A stretch of DNA of 46,011 nucleotides from JAISDD01 sp031553935 (GTDB lineage Bacteria > Bacillota > Syntrophomonadia > Syntrophomonadales > Syntrophomonadaceae), in assembly GCA_031553935.1 (NCBI GenBank), contig JAVBKS010000033.1, positions 1 through 46,011 on the forward strand. The letters are read 5' to 3'. The stretch's first letter is position 1; the number at the start of each line of letters is the position of its first letter. The position numbers and the translations under genes were made by a program. Under the pieces are notes generated by a model. That model ran no database searches. It was not told the DNA's origin and saw only the letters and a program-made list of their open reading frames with translations. Positions 17,366-26,188 of this stretch are shown piece after piece.

Positions 17366-18361
17366 TCATTTACTGGGTTTGGAATAATAATTAGAGCAGA
17401 TTCCCAAAATCAACATTTCGATAATCAGAATTGCATTTTGACTTGTAGTCTTAAACAGAATATCGGTTTCCAGAAAAGCTTTATTCAATTCCATCAACTC
17501 CGGCCAGGAAAATTTAGCGGCCTTACCGGCTAGGTTTCTTATCACAAAATCTTTTTGACCTGTCTTCATTGAAATTTCTTTTGCCCCCAAACCTTTATCA
17601 AGGTATGCTTTAGTTAAACCTAAGAGAGCAAATTGTCTGTTGATCATAAATAGCATATAGACTGGATTGTCACCCTGCCGCAATAAGTTTTCTAACGCCG
17701 ATAGGGCAAATCTTGAGCTTTTGTCCATTATCGCATCGATTAGTTTGAATACTTTTTCTTCTTGTAATAGTGCTTGATTATCTTCTATATCCTGCTTAGT
17801 TATCTCTTGGCCGTCATTAATAAGACTTAGTTTACTTAATGTATTTTTTATTAAATACATGTTCTGTTTACTAGAAGCTATCAATGCTAAGGCTTCTTTA
17901 TTAATAGATTGATTCAAATTCTTTGTTTCTTTTATCACCCAGGCACTTAATTCACTTCTATTTAGGGGCATACAAGGCGTGGTCTTACAATTACTTAATA
18001 GCAATTTGGCAATACTATTGGAATTTTGGTATTCCTCGGCAGTAAAAATGACTATTTGGTCATGGTTAGGATTATTAATATAATCCGCGATAACCTCATA
18101 TATCTCATCCTCCTTGATTTTTGGCCTTTTTTTACCTGTTAGCCAAGGTATTCTTTTTATTATCAGGATCCTATTCATACTAAAAAGGGGAGAATACTGC
18201 AAAACATCGTTTAGCATCGAACCATTTAATTCATCTCCATAAAATACCGCAAGATCAGGATCTTCGCCAGTATGCTTGCAAAAACTCATGGTGATATTTT
18301 TTATTGCTTCATCAATTAAGAATTCTTCTGGTCCCCAGACAAAGTACAATGATTCAAGCAT
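17366..18361 (-). CDS. holA: DNA polymerase III delta subunit
   Basis: About 331 residues. The N-terminus YFVWGPEEFLIDEAI is the degenerate Walker-A-like start of HolA proteins. Later segments such as RILIIKRIPWL, the middle AAA-like helices and a C-terminal helical domain (YMLFMINRQFALLGLTKAYL) fit the clamp-loader delta subunit, which opens the sliding clamp. Several starts are possible; the ATG at 18361 has GGGG six bases upstream. It lies between the phosphotransferase and the sensor kinase genes, all on the same strand. Confidence 0.85.
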   Translation of the reverse strand: MLESLYFVWGPEEFLIDEAIKNITMSFCKHTGEDPDLAVFYGDELNGSMLNDVLQYSPLFSMNRILIIKRIPWLTGKKRPKIKEDEIYEVIADYINNPNHDQIVIFTAEEYQNSNSIAKLLLSNCKTTPCMPLNRSELSAWVIKETKNLNQSINKEALALIASSKQNMYLIKNTLSKLSLINDGQEITKQDIEDNQALLQEEKVFKLIDAIMDKSSRFALSALENLLRQGDNPVYMLFMINRQFALLGLTKAYLDKGLGAKEISMKTGQKDFVIRNLAGKAAKFSWPELMELNKAFLETDILFKTTSQNAILIIEMLILGICSNYYSKPSK

Positions 18362-18407
18362 GGTCATCCCCATTTCTAAACTCAAATTCGAAATTTGCGT
18401 CCTGGTA

Positions 18408-19841
18408 TTAGTCTTTTGGTAAGCAAATTGACATACGGGTTCCTATTCCCTCGCGGCTAATAACTTCGAAAAAGCCATTATGCTTATGCAATATAAGATT
18501 TGCAATGGCAAGTCCAAGACCAGAACCCCCAGTATTCCTGGCACGCGAAGGGTCGGCGCGATAAAAGCGACCAAAAATAAAGGGAAGGCGCTCTTCAGGT
18601 ATGCCCATACCATTATCTTGAACCGTTATTTTGATAATATCATCAATTACACTAAGTTGCAGGATTATTTCTTGATCGGGAAAGGAATACTTTATGGCAT
18701 TATCAATTATTATTCTTATCGCTTGTTTTATTAGGCTAGGGTCAGCCACAATGAATAGTTCCTCATAATCAGATTTAAGTATCCACCGGTGTTGGTTGTC
18801 AATCATTACTGTTTCTTTGTAGACTTCTTTTAGCAGCTGGCAGGCATTAAGCGTTTCCTTTTCAAGAACTACCCTATTATTGTCTCCTCTAGCTAGAAAA
18901 AGCAGATCTTCTACCAGTTTTCTCATTCGATTGGTTTCTACTTTAATAGTTGCAATTGCTTCTTCCAATGTTTTTTCATCATCTTTGCCCCATCGATCCA
19001 GCAGATTAATATAGCCTTGAATAACTGCGATGGGGGTTCTTAGCTCATGCGAAGCATCGGACACAAACTGAGCTTGGCTAAGGTAAGCATAATTTATCCT
19101 TTCCAGCATGGTATTAATGGCTTGGGAAAGCTCTCTCAGCTCGGTTTGAGTTTCATCTACAGCAATTCTAGTTCCCAGCTTATTAGCATCGATTCGATTT
19201 AATTTGCCGGTTAAATCTTGAAGCCCGATGAATTTTTCATCACTGAAACTACCTGGGATATTCTTAATCAAACTGGTCTGTTGGGTCAGTATTTCAATTG
19301 GACTAAGGATTTTTCTTGCTAAACGCATACCCGAAAACACATTGTATATCAAAATAACGACCTCAAGTGTCAGCAATAAGAGCAAACAATGAAAAACTAA
19401 TGATAATAGCTGCCCCATAGGGCAACCGATTAATAGGGGTTTTTGACCGCTGTTTTCTACTAATTGATAAAATTTTAGATTATTTATTGGATTATTGCTA
19501 TTTTGATAAGCTGGCAAACTATTATCTATGCCAATATATTTATCCGATTTAAAGCTGCTCTCTGGCTGATATAAGAATAAAAATGCTGGCAAACGTAAAT
19601 AAGATTTATGTTCCTCATAATCATTAACACTAAACCCGGGTATTTTTAGCTCCGGTGCTTGCTGCCAAAGAATATAATCCTTGGTGCTTTCTCGCTCTCC
19701 AGACCAAATTACAAAAAAACCAGCAAGGACTACAAAAAAAAAGTCGATCAAAATAAAGACTAGTGTCAGGCGTAATAGCCAGCGCAGATTAAGATGCAAG
19801 GCGATGGAATGGCTTGATCTGTTCTTTTTCTCCTTACTCAT
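18408..19841 (-). CDS. HAMP-type sensor histidine kinase
   Basis: 477 residues. A transmembrane helix at about 22-47, an extracytoplasmic loop of about 95 residues, a second helix at about 143-170, a HAMP-like linker, then HisKA with H265 in SDASHELRTPIAVIQGY. The ATPase domain shows DNAIKYS, DNGMGIPEERLPFIFGRFYR and GGSGLGLAI. It should autophosphorylate on H265 and pass phosphate to the response regulator at 19834, whose gene overlaps it by 8 bp. The sensed signal is unknown; the loop has no recognised domain. Confidence 0.92.
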   Translation of the reverse strand: MSKEKKNRSSHSIALHLNLRWLLRLTLVFILIDFFFVVLAGFFVIWSGERESTKDYILWQQAPELKIPGFSVNDYEEHKSYLRLPAFLFLYQPESSFKSDKYIGIDNSLPAYQNSNNPINNLKFYQLVENSGQKPLLIGCPMGQLLSLVFHCLLLLLTLEVVILIYNVFSGMRLARKILSPIEILTQQTSLIKNIPGSFSDEKFIGLQDLTGKLNRIDANKLGTRIAVDETQTELRELSQAINTMLERINYAYLSQAQFVSDASHELRTPIAVIQGYINLLDRWGKDDEKTLEEAIATIKVETNRMRKLVEDLLFLARGDNNRVVLEKETLNACQLLKEVYKETVMIDNQHRWILKSDYEELFIVADPSLIKQAIRIIIDNAIKYSFPDQEIILQLSVIDDIIKITVQDNGMGIPEERLPFIFGRFYRADPSRARNTGGSGLGLAIANLILHKHNGFFEVISREGIGTRMSICLPKD

Positions 19842-20517
19842 TTTTAATCACATAACCTACGCCCCGAACTGTAAAAATGATCTTTTTATTGAAAGTTTCA
19901 TCAATTTTACTGCGCAGATAACGAATATATACATCGATCGTGTTGGTTTCTCCCAAGTAATCATATCCCCATACTTTTTCAAGCAAAGTCTCCCTACTCA
20001 TAACAATGTTTTTGTTTTCTAACAAAACTTTAAGGAGATCGAATTCACGCTTGGTTAAATCTAAGCGTTCACCCCCATAAAAGACTTCATAGCTATCGGG
20101 GTTTAAGAGCAATTCTCCTATCTGCAAAACATTCTTGCCGGCAGAAGCATTATTATCTCCACGAGAACGCAAAGCAACCCTAATACGAGCCATCAACTCC
20201 TCAATCTCAAAAGGCTTAGTTATATAATCATTGGCGCCGCCATCCAAGCCATAAACCTTGTCAATAACTGAGTCTCTCGCCGTAAGCATAATAACCGGTA
20301 TATCCAAAGACTTACGAATACGCCGTAATACTTCCATTCCATTAAGCCCCGGGAGCATAATATCAAGTAATACTAAATCAAAGGCGCCAGACTCCAGTAA
20401 CTGAAGTCCGCGCCTGCCATCGTGCGCTTTTTGCACAATATAACCTTCATGTACAAGTTCCAATTCGATGAACCTTGCCATATTCTCTTCGTCTTCTATA
20501 ATCAATATACTATTCAT
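19834..20517 (-). CDS. OmpR/PhoB-family response regulator
   Basis: 227 residues. Receiver domain with acidic pocket IIEDEE, phosphoacceptor D52 in LVLLDIMLPG, Thr in MLTARD and Lys in YITKPF. The C-terminal winged helix carries LTKREFDLLKVLLENK, ETLLEKVWGYDY and IDVYIRYLRSKI, typical of the OmpR class. It overlaps the kinase gene downstream and the UBA-like gene upstream by 8 bp each, so the three are translationally coupled. Confidence 0.95.
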   Translation of the reverse strand: MNSILIIEDEENMARFIELELVHEGYIVQKAHDGRRGLQLLESGAFDLVLLDIMLPGLNGMEVLRRIRKSLDIPVIMLTARDSVIDKVYGLDGGANDYITKPFEIEELMARIRVALRSRGDNNASAGKNVLQIGELLLNPDSYEVFYGGERLDLTKREFDLLKVLLENKNIVMSRETLLEKVWGYDYLGETNTIDVYIRYLRSKIDETFNKKIIFTVRGVGYVIKNE

Positions 20518-21103
20518 TTTTCTTCATACTCTGTTTGATTTCTTCCCTAAAATTATCCGTTGCTTGCGCTGCTCTATCCATAGTATAGTTTACCCGGGTA
20601 TTATCTAAGTCAGAGCCTCGAAAACTCAAACGATAACCGAAGAATATTGCGATGATACATAAAGGAATAAAGATATAGAATGCAAAAATTATCAGTAACA
20701 CTACCGCAGTCATAGGCAAGGTTACAACTATATTGCCATCCTTTTTCATGTCTAAGAAATTGCTGTTGCCTTTATTGATTAATCTTGAGGTAAAAGCAAT
20801 TATTCTCTTGCCAAATCCGATAATGGTATCGGTGAAAGATTTTCCGCTATTATAACTATTATAACCGTAGACTTGGCTGGGAGCATTTTCCTCGTTTTGG
20901 CGGGAACTCCAGCTCCCTTCCGGGTTTCCCGATTGGGTTGAATAAAATCCACCTGTTGGCGGAGGGCTAATTTTTCCCTGTTTTTCTAAATAAATGACAG
21001 CTTCCAGTAGATCACCATTGGTTTTTTCTAAAGTTTCTTTGGCTTCTTCATAAGAAATGTTTGTTTTCTCGCGCAGTTTTTCAACTAATTCTAAATCAAT
21101 CAT
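20510..21103 (-). CDS. UBA-like (DUF4342-type) membrane protein
   Basis: 197 residues. Residues 1-43 form a UBA/TS-N-like helix bundle (LREKTNISYEEAKETLEKTN, then GDLLEAVIYLEKQG). A disordered Gly/Ser/Pro-rich linker follows, and a hydrophobic segment at about 128-160 gives one or two membrane helices. The pattern fits DUF4342 proteins, whose function is unknown. GAGGAGGG precedes the ATG. It is the first gene of a coupled trio with a response regulator and a histidine kinase, so a role in the same stress signalling is likely but inferred. Confidence 0.75.
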   Translation of the reverse strand: MIDLELVEKLREKTNISYEEAKETLEKTNGDLLEAVIYLEKQGKISPPPTGGFYSTQSGNPEGSWSSRQNEENAPSQVYGYNSYNSGKSFTDTIIGFGKRIIAFTSRLINKGNSNFLDMKKDGNIVVTLPMTAVVLLIIFAFYIFIPLCIIAIFFGYRLSFRGSDLDNTRVNYTMDRAAQATDNFREEIKQSMKKNE

Positions 21104-21229
21104 GTTTTTCCCTCCTCATTTCTAGCTAAACTCATAATACCCTGCTAGTTTTAGAGAAGAATTAGAGAAATATTAAATTTACATTATTCTCTCATTAAAT
21201 AAGGGAGATATACCGATAACCTAATAAGT

Positions 21230-21661
21230 TTAAACTTGGGTTACAACTGTTTGCTTATCTAATACCGCAATGGTGCAGCGCGAAGTGCATACCAGCTTAT
21301 CCATTTCATTTACTATCCTTATTTCCCATACCTGTGTGCTTCTTCCCACATGAACTGCTGATCCGATTCCATAAATTGTTTCCCCGGGCCGCACTCCTCG
21401 AACATGATTCATATTGAGTTCCAGTCCAACAATTGATTGGGTATTAATATCCACGTAAAGAAGGCTTCCGGCCGATGCTACCGACTCCGCAATAATCCCC
21501 GAAACACCTCCATGCATTAGTCCAAAGGGTTGCAGATGACGGTCATCAACCTTCATTGCAAGTTTTACTCTTTCTTTCGAAAATTCCAGGGTTTCGATTC
21601 CCAGTAATCCCATGATGGTCCTACTATAATCAAAATTAATCACTTCTTTTTCCACTTCCAT
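21230..21661 (-). CDS. PaaI-family hotdog-fold thioesterase
   Basis: 143 residues from the ATG at 21661, which has TTGGAGGG just upstream; an in-frame TTG four codons earlier is less likely. The motif FGLMHGGVSGIIAESVAS (HGG plus Glu) is the PaaI/YbgC-like hotdog signature with the active-site Glu, and the C-terminal part has GRSTQVWEIRI. These enzymes hydrolyse acyl-CoA thioesters such as phenylacetyl-CoA or 1,4-dihydroxy-2-naphthoyl-CoA. It might release CoA from dead-end acyl-CoAs in this organism, but the adjacent genes give no substrate hint. Confidence 0.85.
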   Translation of the reverse strand: MEVEKEVINFDYSRTIMGLLGIETLEFSKERVKLAMKVDDRHLQPFGLMHGGVSGIIAESVASAGSLLYVDINTQSIVGLELNMNHVRGVRPGETIYGIGSAVHVGRSTQVWEIRIVNEMDKLVCTSRCTIAVLDKQTVVTQV

Positions 21662-21683
21662 AAGGCCCTCCAAATGAATGTTA

Positions 21684-22310
21684 TTATGAATACTTGATAC
21701 ATATATTACTCAGATTAACCGCAACATCTAAAATATAATCTTGTGCACTCTCGACGTTCTCGTACACTTCACGCCACTTAATTATTTGAATTGGATTATT
21801 CTCATGTTCCTCAAATAGTTTTGCCACCCCACTTCTATAAAGCGAGTCTTGCTTTTTTTCCAGTTTAAAAATTTCGTAGCAGCATGACATTATCTCTTTC
21901 TTATTATGCTCAATTCTATTTAAGAGATTAAACGCTCGCTCCTGCAGGATTAATGCATCAAACAGGACATTTATCATTTCTTTAATAGTATCATCAGGAT
22001 CACCGGCTTTATAAAGGATTATTCTATCGACTATACCTGTTATATAATCAAGAGTTTTGGCAAGCTTTTGGGCTAATTGGTAAGCATCTTCACGGTCGAA
22101 AGGGAGAATAAAATTCATATTTAAACGCCGGATCAAATCTTGAATAATTCTATCACCTTCATGTTCCATTGCCGATAGCTTGGCCATTTTGATATCTAAA
22201 TGCTGCTGATCATAAATCAACTCTTTAAGAATCTCACCACCCCGGACAACTACTCTAGCACTTTCACAAAATTGGATAAACAACTCATCATCCTTGCGGC
22301 CAAATAACAT
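21684..22310 (-). CDS. DUF47/PhoU-like family protein
   Basis: 208 residues, all helical, with the metal-binding style motif SAMEHEGDRI and a second LEKKQDSLY, matching the DUF47 (YkaA/PhoU-like) family. Members usually accompany a low-affinity PiT phosphate transporter; none is present here, so this one is an orphan. It precedes the thioesterase gene by 22 bp on the same strand. Confidence 0.85.
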   Translation of the reverse strand: MLFGRKDDELFIQFCESARVVVRGGEILKELIYDQQHLDIKMAKLSAMEHEGDRIIQDLIRRLNMNFILPFDREDAYQLAQKLAKTLDYITGIVDRIILYKAGDPDDTIKEMINVLFDALILQERAFNLLNRIEHNKKEIMSCCYEIFKLEKKQDSLYRSGVAKLFEEHENNPIQIIKWREVYENVESAQDYILDVAVNLSNICIKYS

Positions 22311-22342
22311 AATTCACCTCTTTTTGAATTTTTCCTGTTAAA

Positions 22343-23221
22343 TTACAATGCTCTTAAATAGTCGGGTCTTAAAAACTTAACATCTTTACTCTCAATTATA
22401 CTATCGATTAGTTTTATAATCTGCTCTTTATCTTCGGGAAACCTTCCCTTGATAGGCAAGTAATTAGACGCATGGTTACTTCTGAATTCTGAGCCATCTA
22501 GTTCCAGGTTCTCGATAAGTATGCGCATTTCATGCAGGATTTCGAAAGGCTTGGGCAATTCGAATTCTCCCCTATTCATTCTATTATAAAGCACGGTTCC
22601 CGGCTCTAGCATCAAGGTCAGCGCGCCAATGAAATCTGGATTCATTTGATTCAGTATTTTAGCCGTGTTAACGGCATGATCTAGCGCTTGCGCCGTTCTT
22701 CCCGCTATTCCCAGCAATACGGTTACCGAGAGTTTTATGCCCGATTTTTTTATTTTCAAACCCGCACTCAGCATTTCATCATAAGTAACCCCTTTATTAA
22801 TATCTTCCAATAGTTGAGGATCGCCAGTTTCAACGCCTAAATAGGCTATTGTCAGACCGGCTTTCTTAAGCTCAAGCAGTTCATCATCTCTTTTTGCTAA
22901 AATACTGCTTGGACTCGCATAGATTCCTAAATGCTTAATGGTGCTAAAGTTTTTATACAAGTAATCAATTATTTCTAGCAGGTCTTTGGTTTCTATAATC
23001 AAAGCATCTCCATCACATAAAAAGACTTTGTTCAGACTTCCGTGATAGAGTTTGGCCATCCTGATATCGGCTTTGATTTCCTCAAGCGGGCGGACCCTGT
23101 ATTTTTTATTTTTATACATACTGCAAAACGTACACTTATTATGGCTGCAGCCAATGGTGCATTGAAGCAAATAGCTGCGGGCTTCACTTGGGGGCCTAAA
23201 AATATTACCTTCGTAGCGCAT
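22343..23221 (-). CDS. radical SAM protein
   Basis: 292 residues with GGAGG before the ATG. The cluster-binding stretch is LLQCTIGCSHNKCTFCSMY: C25, C30 and C33 form CX4CX2C, with an additional C21. This family variant differs from the canonical CX3CX2C spacing. Further motifs are VFLCDGDALI, YLGVETGDPQLL and TVLLGIAG, typical of the radical SAM TIM-barrel and of Elp3/MiaB-like B12-independent members. The reaction is unknown; homologues in Clostridia are annotated only as radical SAM proteins. Confidence 0.85.
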   Translation of the reverse strand: MRYEGNIFRPPSEARSYLLQCTIGCSHNKCTFCSMYKNKKYRVRPLEEIKADIRMAKLYHGSLNKVFLCDGDALIIETKDLLEIIDYLYKNFSTIKHLGIYASPSSILAKRDDELLELKKAGLTIAYLGVETGDPQLLEDINKGVTYDEMLSAGLKIKKSGIKLSVTVLLGIAGRTAQALDHAVNTAKILNQMNPDFIGALTLMLEPGTVLYNRMNRGEFELPKPFEILHEMRILIENLELDGSEFRSNHASNYLPIKGRFPEDKEQIIKLIDSIIESKDVKFLRPDYLRAL

Positions 23222-23326
23222 GGTTTTCCTCCAAAAATTTAATTACAATATAGTATTATTATCCCTGCTATATATTGATAAATAAAACACATAATAGTCT
23301 TAAGTGCCAAGTTTGGAGGGAATAAT

Positions 23327-23506
23327 ATGGCAAGAAAAAAGGGAATAATGTCTGACCAACTTAAATACGAGATTGCTCAAGAATTAGGGGTAGAAAACAT
23401 TGTTGCCCAACAAGGCTGGGGTAGCGTCTCATCTAGGGATTGCGGAAATATGGTTGCCAAAGCTATAGAAATTGCTAATCGCAAAGCCAATAATTCTAAC
23501 AACTAG
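23327..23506 (+). CDS. alpha/beta-type small acid-soluble spore protein
   Basis: 59 residues, beginning MARKKGIMSDQLKYEIAQEL and later GWGSVSSRDCGNMVAKAIEI. The two conserved blocks (LKYEIAQELG and GWGSVSSRDCGNMV) are the hallmark of alpha/beta-type SASPs, which coat and protect DNA in dormant spores. The GPR protease cleavage region and length fit, although it is short and resembles the SspF-like minor type. GGAGGG precedes the ATG. A CATAATA box at 23290-23296 resembles the -10 of sigma-G promoters. It shows the host forms or once formed endospores. Confidence 0.9.
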   Translation: MARKKGIMSDQLKYEIAQELGVENIVAQQGWGSVSSRDCGNMVAKAIEIANRKANNSNN

Positions 23507-23510
23507 CACA

Positions 23511-23528
23511 TGGGGGCTTAGTCCCCCA
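23511..23528 (+). terminator. terminator of the spore-protein gene
   Basis: TGGGGG (23511-23516) and CCCCCA (23523-23528) form a 6-bp G+C-rich stem with a 6-base loop, followed on the + strand by a T-rich run (TCTAATTTTGATTTTT). It lies between convergent genes. Confidence 0.6.
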
Positions 23529-23530
23529 AT

Positions 23531-23959
23531 CTAATTTTGATTTTTAGATCCTGATCCCTTTTTACCAAGTGCATCAGATATATAAAATACTAGATAAACC
23601 AATAAAACAGTGATCAGCGCATATTTCATTAAACCTACTCCAATTAGTATTCCCATTACTGCGCATACCCACATAGCGGCCGCCGATGACAAGGTCCATA
23701 TATGACCGTTTTCCCCCATGATAAATAGTCCAGTTCCAATAAAGCCCACTATGGCAACAACCTGTGCAGCTAAACGCCCAGGATCCGTAATCGTAAATAC
23801 AGTGTATTTATGTAAATATTCCATTGAAATTAAACAAACGAAAACGGTCCCCATTGTAATTAGCCCAAAAGCAATTCTCGACTGATATGCATTAGAAATT
23901 CTGGCCATAACTAATCCCAAGAAAAAAGCACAAACCAAGCGCAGCAAATATTCGAGCAT
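23531..23959 (-). CDS. MgtC/SapB-like membrane protein
   Basis: 142 residues with four to five hydrophobic helices. The arrangement LEYLLRLVCAFFLGLVMAR, then GFIGTGLFIM and LSSAAAMWVCAVMGILIGVG follows the MgtC/SapB family (RLLLAALLGGLIG, GFLGAGVI, TTAASLWVTAAIG). The family links to Mg2+ limitation, acid stress or membrane potential. It starts 2 bp after guaB and is presumably co-transcribed with it. Shorter than many family members because a C-terminal soluble domain is missing. Confidence 0.7.
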   Translation of the reverse strand: MLEYLLRLVCAFFLGLVMARISNAYQSRIAFGLITMGTVFVCLISMEYLHKYTVFTITDPGRLAAQVVAIVGFIGTGLFIMGENGHIWTLSSAAAMWVCAVMGILIGVGLMKYALITVLLVYLVFYISDALGKKGSGSKNQN

Positions 23960-23961
23960 TC

Positions 23962-25419
23962 TTATAATACTCGATAATTTGGAGCTTCTTTGGTAATAGT
24001 AATATCATGAGGATGACTTTCAACTAAGCCGGCATTGGTTATGGTTATGAACTGAGTTTTGCTCTTCATTTCTTTAATATCCTTAACTCCGCAATAGCCC
24101 ATTCCTTGTTTTAATCCACCTACTAACTGAAAGATTGTATCACTGACGTATCCTTTGAATGGAACCCGCCCTTCAATCCCTTCCGGTACATATTTGGCGG
24201 CGTCCTCTTGGAAATAACGATCGCTGCTGCCTTGCAACATAGCATCGATAGACCCCATGCCTCGATAAACTTTATAGCTTCGCCCTTGCAATATAACTAC
24301 TTCCCCCGGACTCTCTTCCGTACCCGCCAAAAGATTGCCCAACATAACGACATCGGCGCCGGCTGCAATAGCTTTTGCTATATCACCGGAATACTTTATT
24401 CCGCCATCTGCAATTATTGGAACATTATATTTCTTCGCAACTTCTGCACAATCTACAATGGCAGTTATTTGGGGAACTCCAATTCCTGCCACAACTCTGG
24501 TTGTACAAATCGAACCGGGTCCAATTCCAACTTTAACTGCATCTGCTCCGGCTTTAATTAATTCCTCAGCTGCTTCTCCAGTTGCAATGTTGCCAGCAAT
24601 TAATTCAAGATCCGGAAATGATGTTTTGATCTCCCGCACCATGTTTAACACTCCTAATGAGTGGCCATGAGCAGTATCAACAACAATTACATCAGTTCCA
24701 ACCTTTCTCAAAGCCGAAACCCGCTCCATAGTATCTTTGGATGTTCCGACCGCAGCTCCTACTAATAAACGGCCTCTGTTATCTTTGGCTGATTGAGGGT
24801 ATTTATAGTTTTTTTCGATATCTTTGATCGTGATTAAGCCCATCAATTGATAATTATCATCTACTAATGGCAATTTCTCAATTTTATGCTTTCTTAATAT
24901 GTCCATGGCTTGGTTCATTTCAGTGCCTACCGGAGCTGTAACCAGGTTACTGCTGGTCATTACATTGGAAATGGGTTGGTTGAATCTGGTCTCGAAACGA
25001 ATGTCGCGGTTAGTTATAATGCCCACTAAAGTATTCTCTTCTGTGGTAATTGGCACCCCTGAAATTCGATAGTGTTCCATAATATTTAGTGCTTCACGAA
25101 TGGTATTATGCGGACGCAGTGAAAATGGATCAGTAATAATTCCATGTTCAGATCTTTTAACCCGATCTACCATCATTGCTTGGTCTTCAATCGACATGTT
25201 TTTGTGGATAATCCCAATGCCACCTTCACGCGCAATCGCTATCGCCATACGGTATTCGGTAACGGTATCCATTCCGGCGCTCATAATGGGAGTACTCAAA
25301 GTGATTCGTGAAGTTAGCCGAGTACTAACTTCTATCTCATTGGGAAGTATGTCTGTATAACCCGGAACCAAGAGTACATCGTCATAGGTAAGACCTTTTT
25401 TGGCAAACCTGGACATCAT
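23962..25419 (-). CDS. guaB: inosine-5'-monophosphate dehydrogenase
   Basis: 485 residues. The catalytic cysteine is C305 in GIGPGSICTTRVV, the N-terminal sequence is GLTYDDVLLVPGYTDI, and two CBS domains lie at about 95-205. The flap motif includes YRGMGSIDAM. The enzyme oxidises IMP to XMP with NAD, the committed step of GMP synthesis. GGAGG precedes the double-Met start. The downstream gene encodes an MgtC-like protein; upstream is a small HTH-like protein. Confidence 0.97.
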   Translation of the reverse strand: MMSRFAKKGLTYDDVLLVPGYTDILPNEIEVSTRLTSRITLSTPIMSAGMDTVTEYRMAIAIAREGGIGIIHKNMSIEDQAMMVDRVKRSEHGIITDPFSLRPHNTIREALNIMEHYRISGVPITTEENTLVGIITNRDIRFETRFNQPISNVMTSSNLVTAPVGTEMNQAMDILRKHKIEKLPLVDDNYQLMGLITIKDIEKNYKYPQSAKDNRGRLLVGAAVGTSKDTMERVSALRKVGTDVIVVDTAHGHSLGVLNMVREIKTSFPDLELIAGNIATGEAAEELIKAGADAVKVGIGPGSICTTRVVAGIGVPQITAIVDCAEVAKKYNVPIIADGGIKYSGDIAKAIAAGADVVMLGNLLAGTEESPGEVVILQGRSYKVYRGMGSIDAMLQGSSDRYFQEDAAKYVPEGIEGRVPFKGYVSDTIFQLVGGLKQGMGYCGVKDIKEMKSKTQFITITNAGLVESHPHDITITKEAPNYRVL

Positions 25420-25503
25420 TTTTCAGTTCCTCCATATTTAATTTTTATTATATTACTCCATATTATTATATCTATCAAGCCCGATTAAGAGCTTGATTGG
25501 GGT

Positions 25504-25731
25504 CTAGTCTCCACCAATAACGGAACTTACTCCATAGGAATAAAAGTGTTTAGTTAAAGCCTCAGTAGCAGTAATGCTAATACCTAAAGCTTCCGCTATG
25601 GTTTTGCTGTCTTGATTATCTTTTAGCATAGTGAGCAAGTTTTTGTAATCAATTCCGATTTCTTCTGCCATTTCTTTCAAGGATTCTATTCTGCTCCAGG
25701 GCGGAAATGATCCCTCACTGTGATTTTTCAT
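25504..25731 (-). CDS. small HTH-like hypothetical protein
   Basis: 75 residues, predicted mostly helical. The stretch KTIAEALGISITATEALTKH resembles a helix-turn-helix of an RNA polymerase sigma-4-like or resolvase-like type. AAGGTG lies upstream of the ATG. It precedes guaB by about 85 bp on the same strand, so a shared transcript is likely. I do not recognise a family name. A DNA-binding role is inferred from the HTH-like pattern only. Confidence 0.55.
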   Translation of the reverse strand: MKNHSEGSFPPWSRIESLKEMAEEIGIDYKNLLTMLKDNQDSKTIAEALGISITATEALTKHFYSYGVSSVIGGD

Positions 25732-25841
25732 TTTAACACCTTGTATAATGAAAACATAGGGTCATCATACATTCCTTTCATAGAAATTTTTAATAGATTG
25801 CCTTCCATAAATCAGTATGCCCAATACTTGAAAATAAAAAG

Positions 25842-25870
25842 ACCCCAGCTAGTTTTCTAATAGCTGGAGC
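25842..25870 (-). terminator. terminator of the ymxH operon
   Basis: On the - strand CCAGCTA and TAGCTGG (25845-25851 and 25861-25867) pair, extended by G-U and C-G pairs to about 10 bp, followed by TCTTTTTATTTT. It ends the leftward VanW-to-ymxH gene run before the small HTH gene. Confidence 0.75.
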
Positions 25871-25896
25871 CTTACCTTATGTATGCTTAATAATGA

Positions 25897-26166
25897 TCAA
25901 ATCGAACTGTTCTTAAGTCTCATATTAGTATTATCCAGATCGACTACGATAACCTCGCGGCCTACTTTTTTGATGGCATCCCAGGGAATGATGATTTTTT
26001 GGCGATCAGCCCAAAAATTGAAGAAATTACCTCGATTAGGCAGAATAAAAGATAATATCTGCCCGGTCTCTTGATCAACCAGCATATCTGATTCACCTAC
26101 AGTACCCATGCGCATCCCATCATAAATATTTATCATTTCCTTGCCGGTTAACTCATATAGGCGCAA
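25897..26166 (-). CDS. ymxH: YlmC/YmxH-family PRC-barrel sporulation protein
   Basis: 89 residues from a TTG start at 26166. An AAAGGAGG sits at ideal spacing before it, and LRLYELTGKEMINIYDGMRM aligns with the start of YlmC/YmxH proteins (MRLSELSGKE). A longer frame beginning upstream would run through the dut 3' end. Motifs GESDMLVDQETGQI and IPWDAIKKVG fit the PRC-barrel-like fold. In Bacillus, ymxH lies after ymxG near dpaA in the sporulation region; dut lies between here. Function is unknown. Confidence 0.85.
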   Translation of the reverse strand: MRLYELTGKEMINIYDGMRMGTVGESDMLVDQETGQILSFILPNRGNFFNFWADRQKIIIPWDAIKKVGREVIVVDLDNTNMRLKNSSI

Positions 26167-26188
26167 AGCACTTCCTCCTTTTGCTTTA

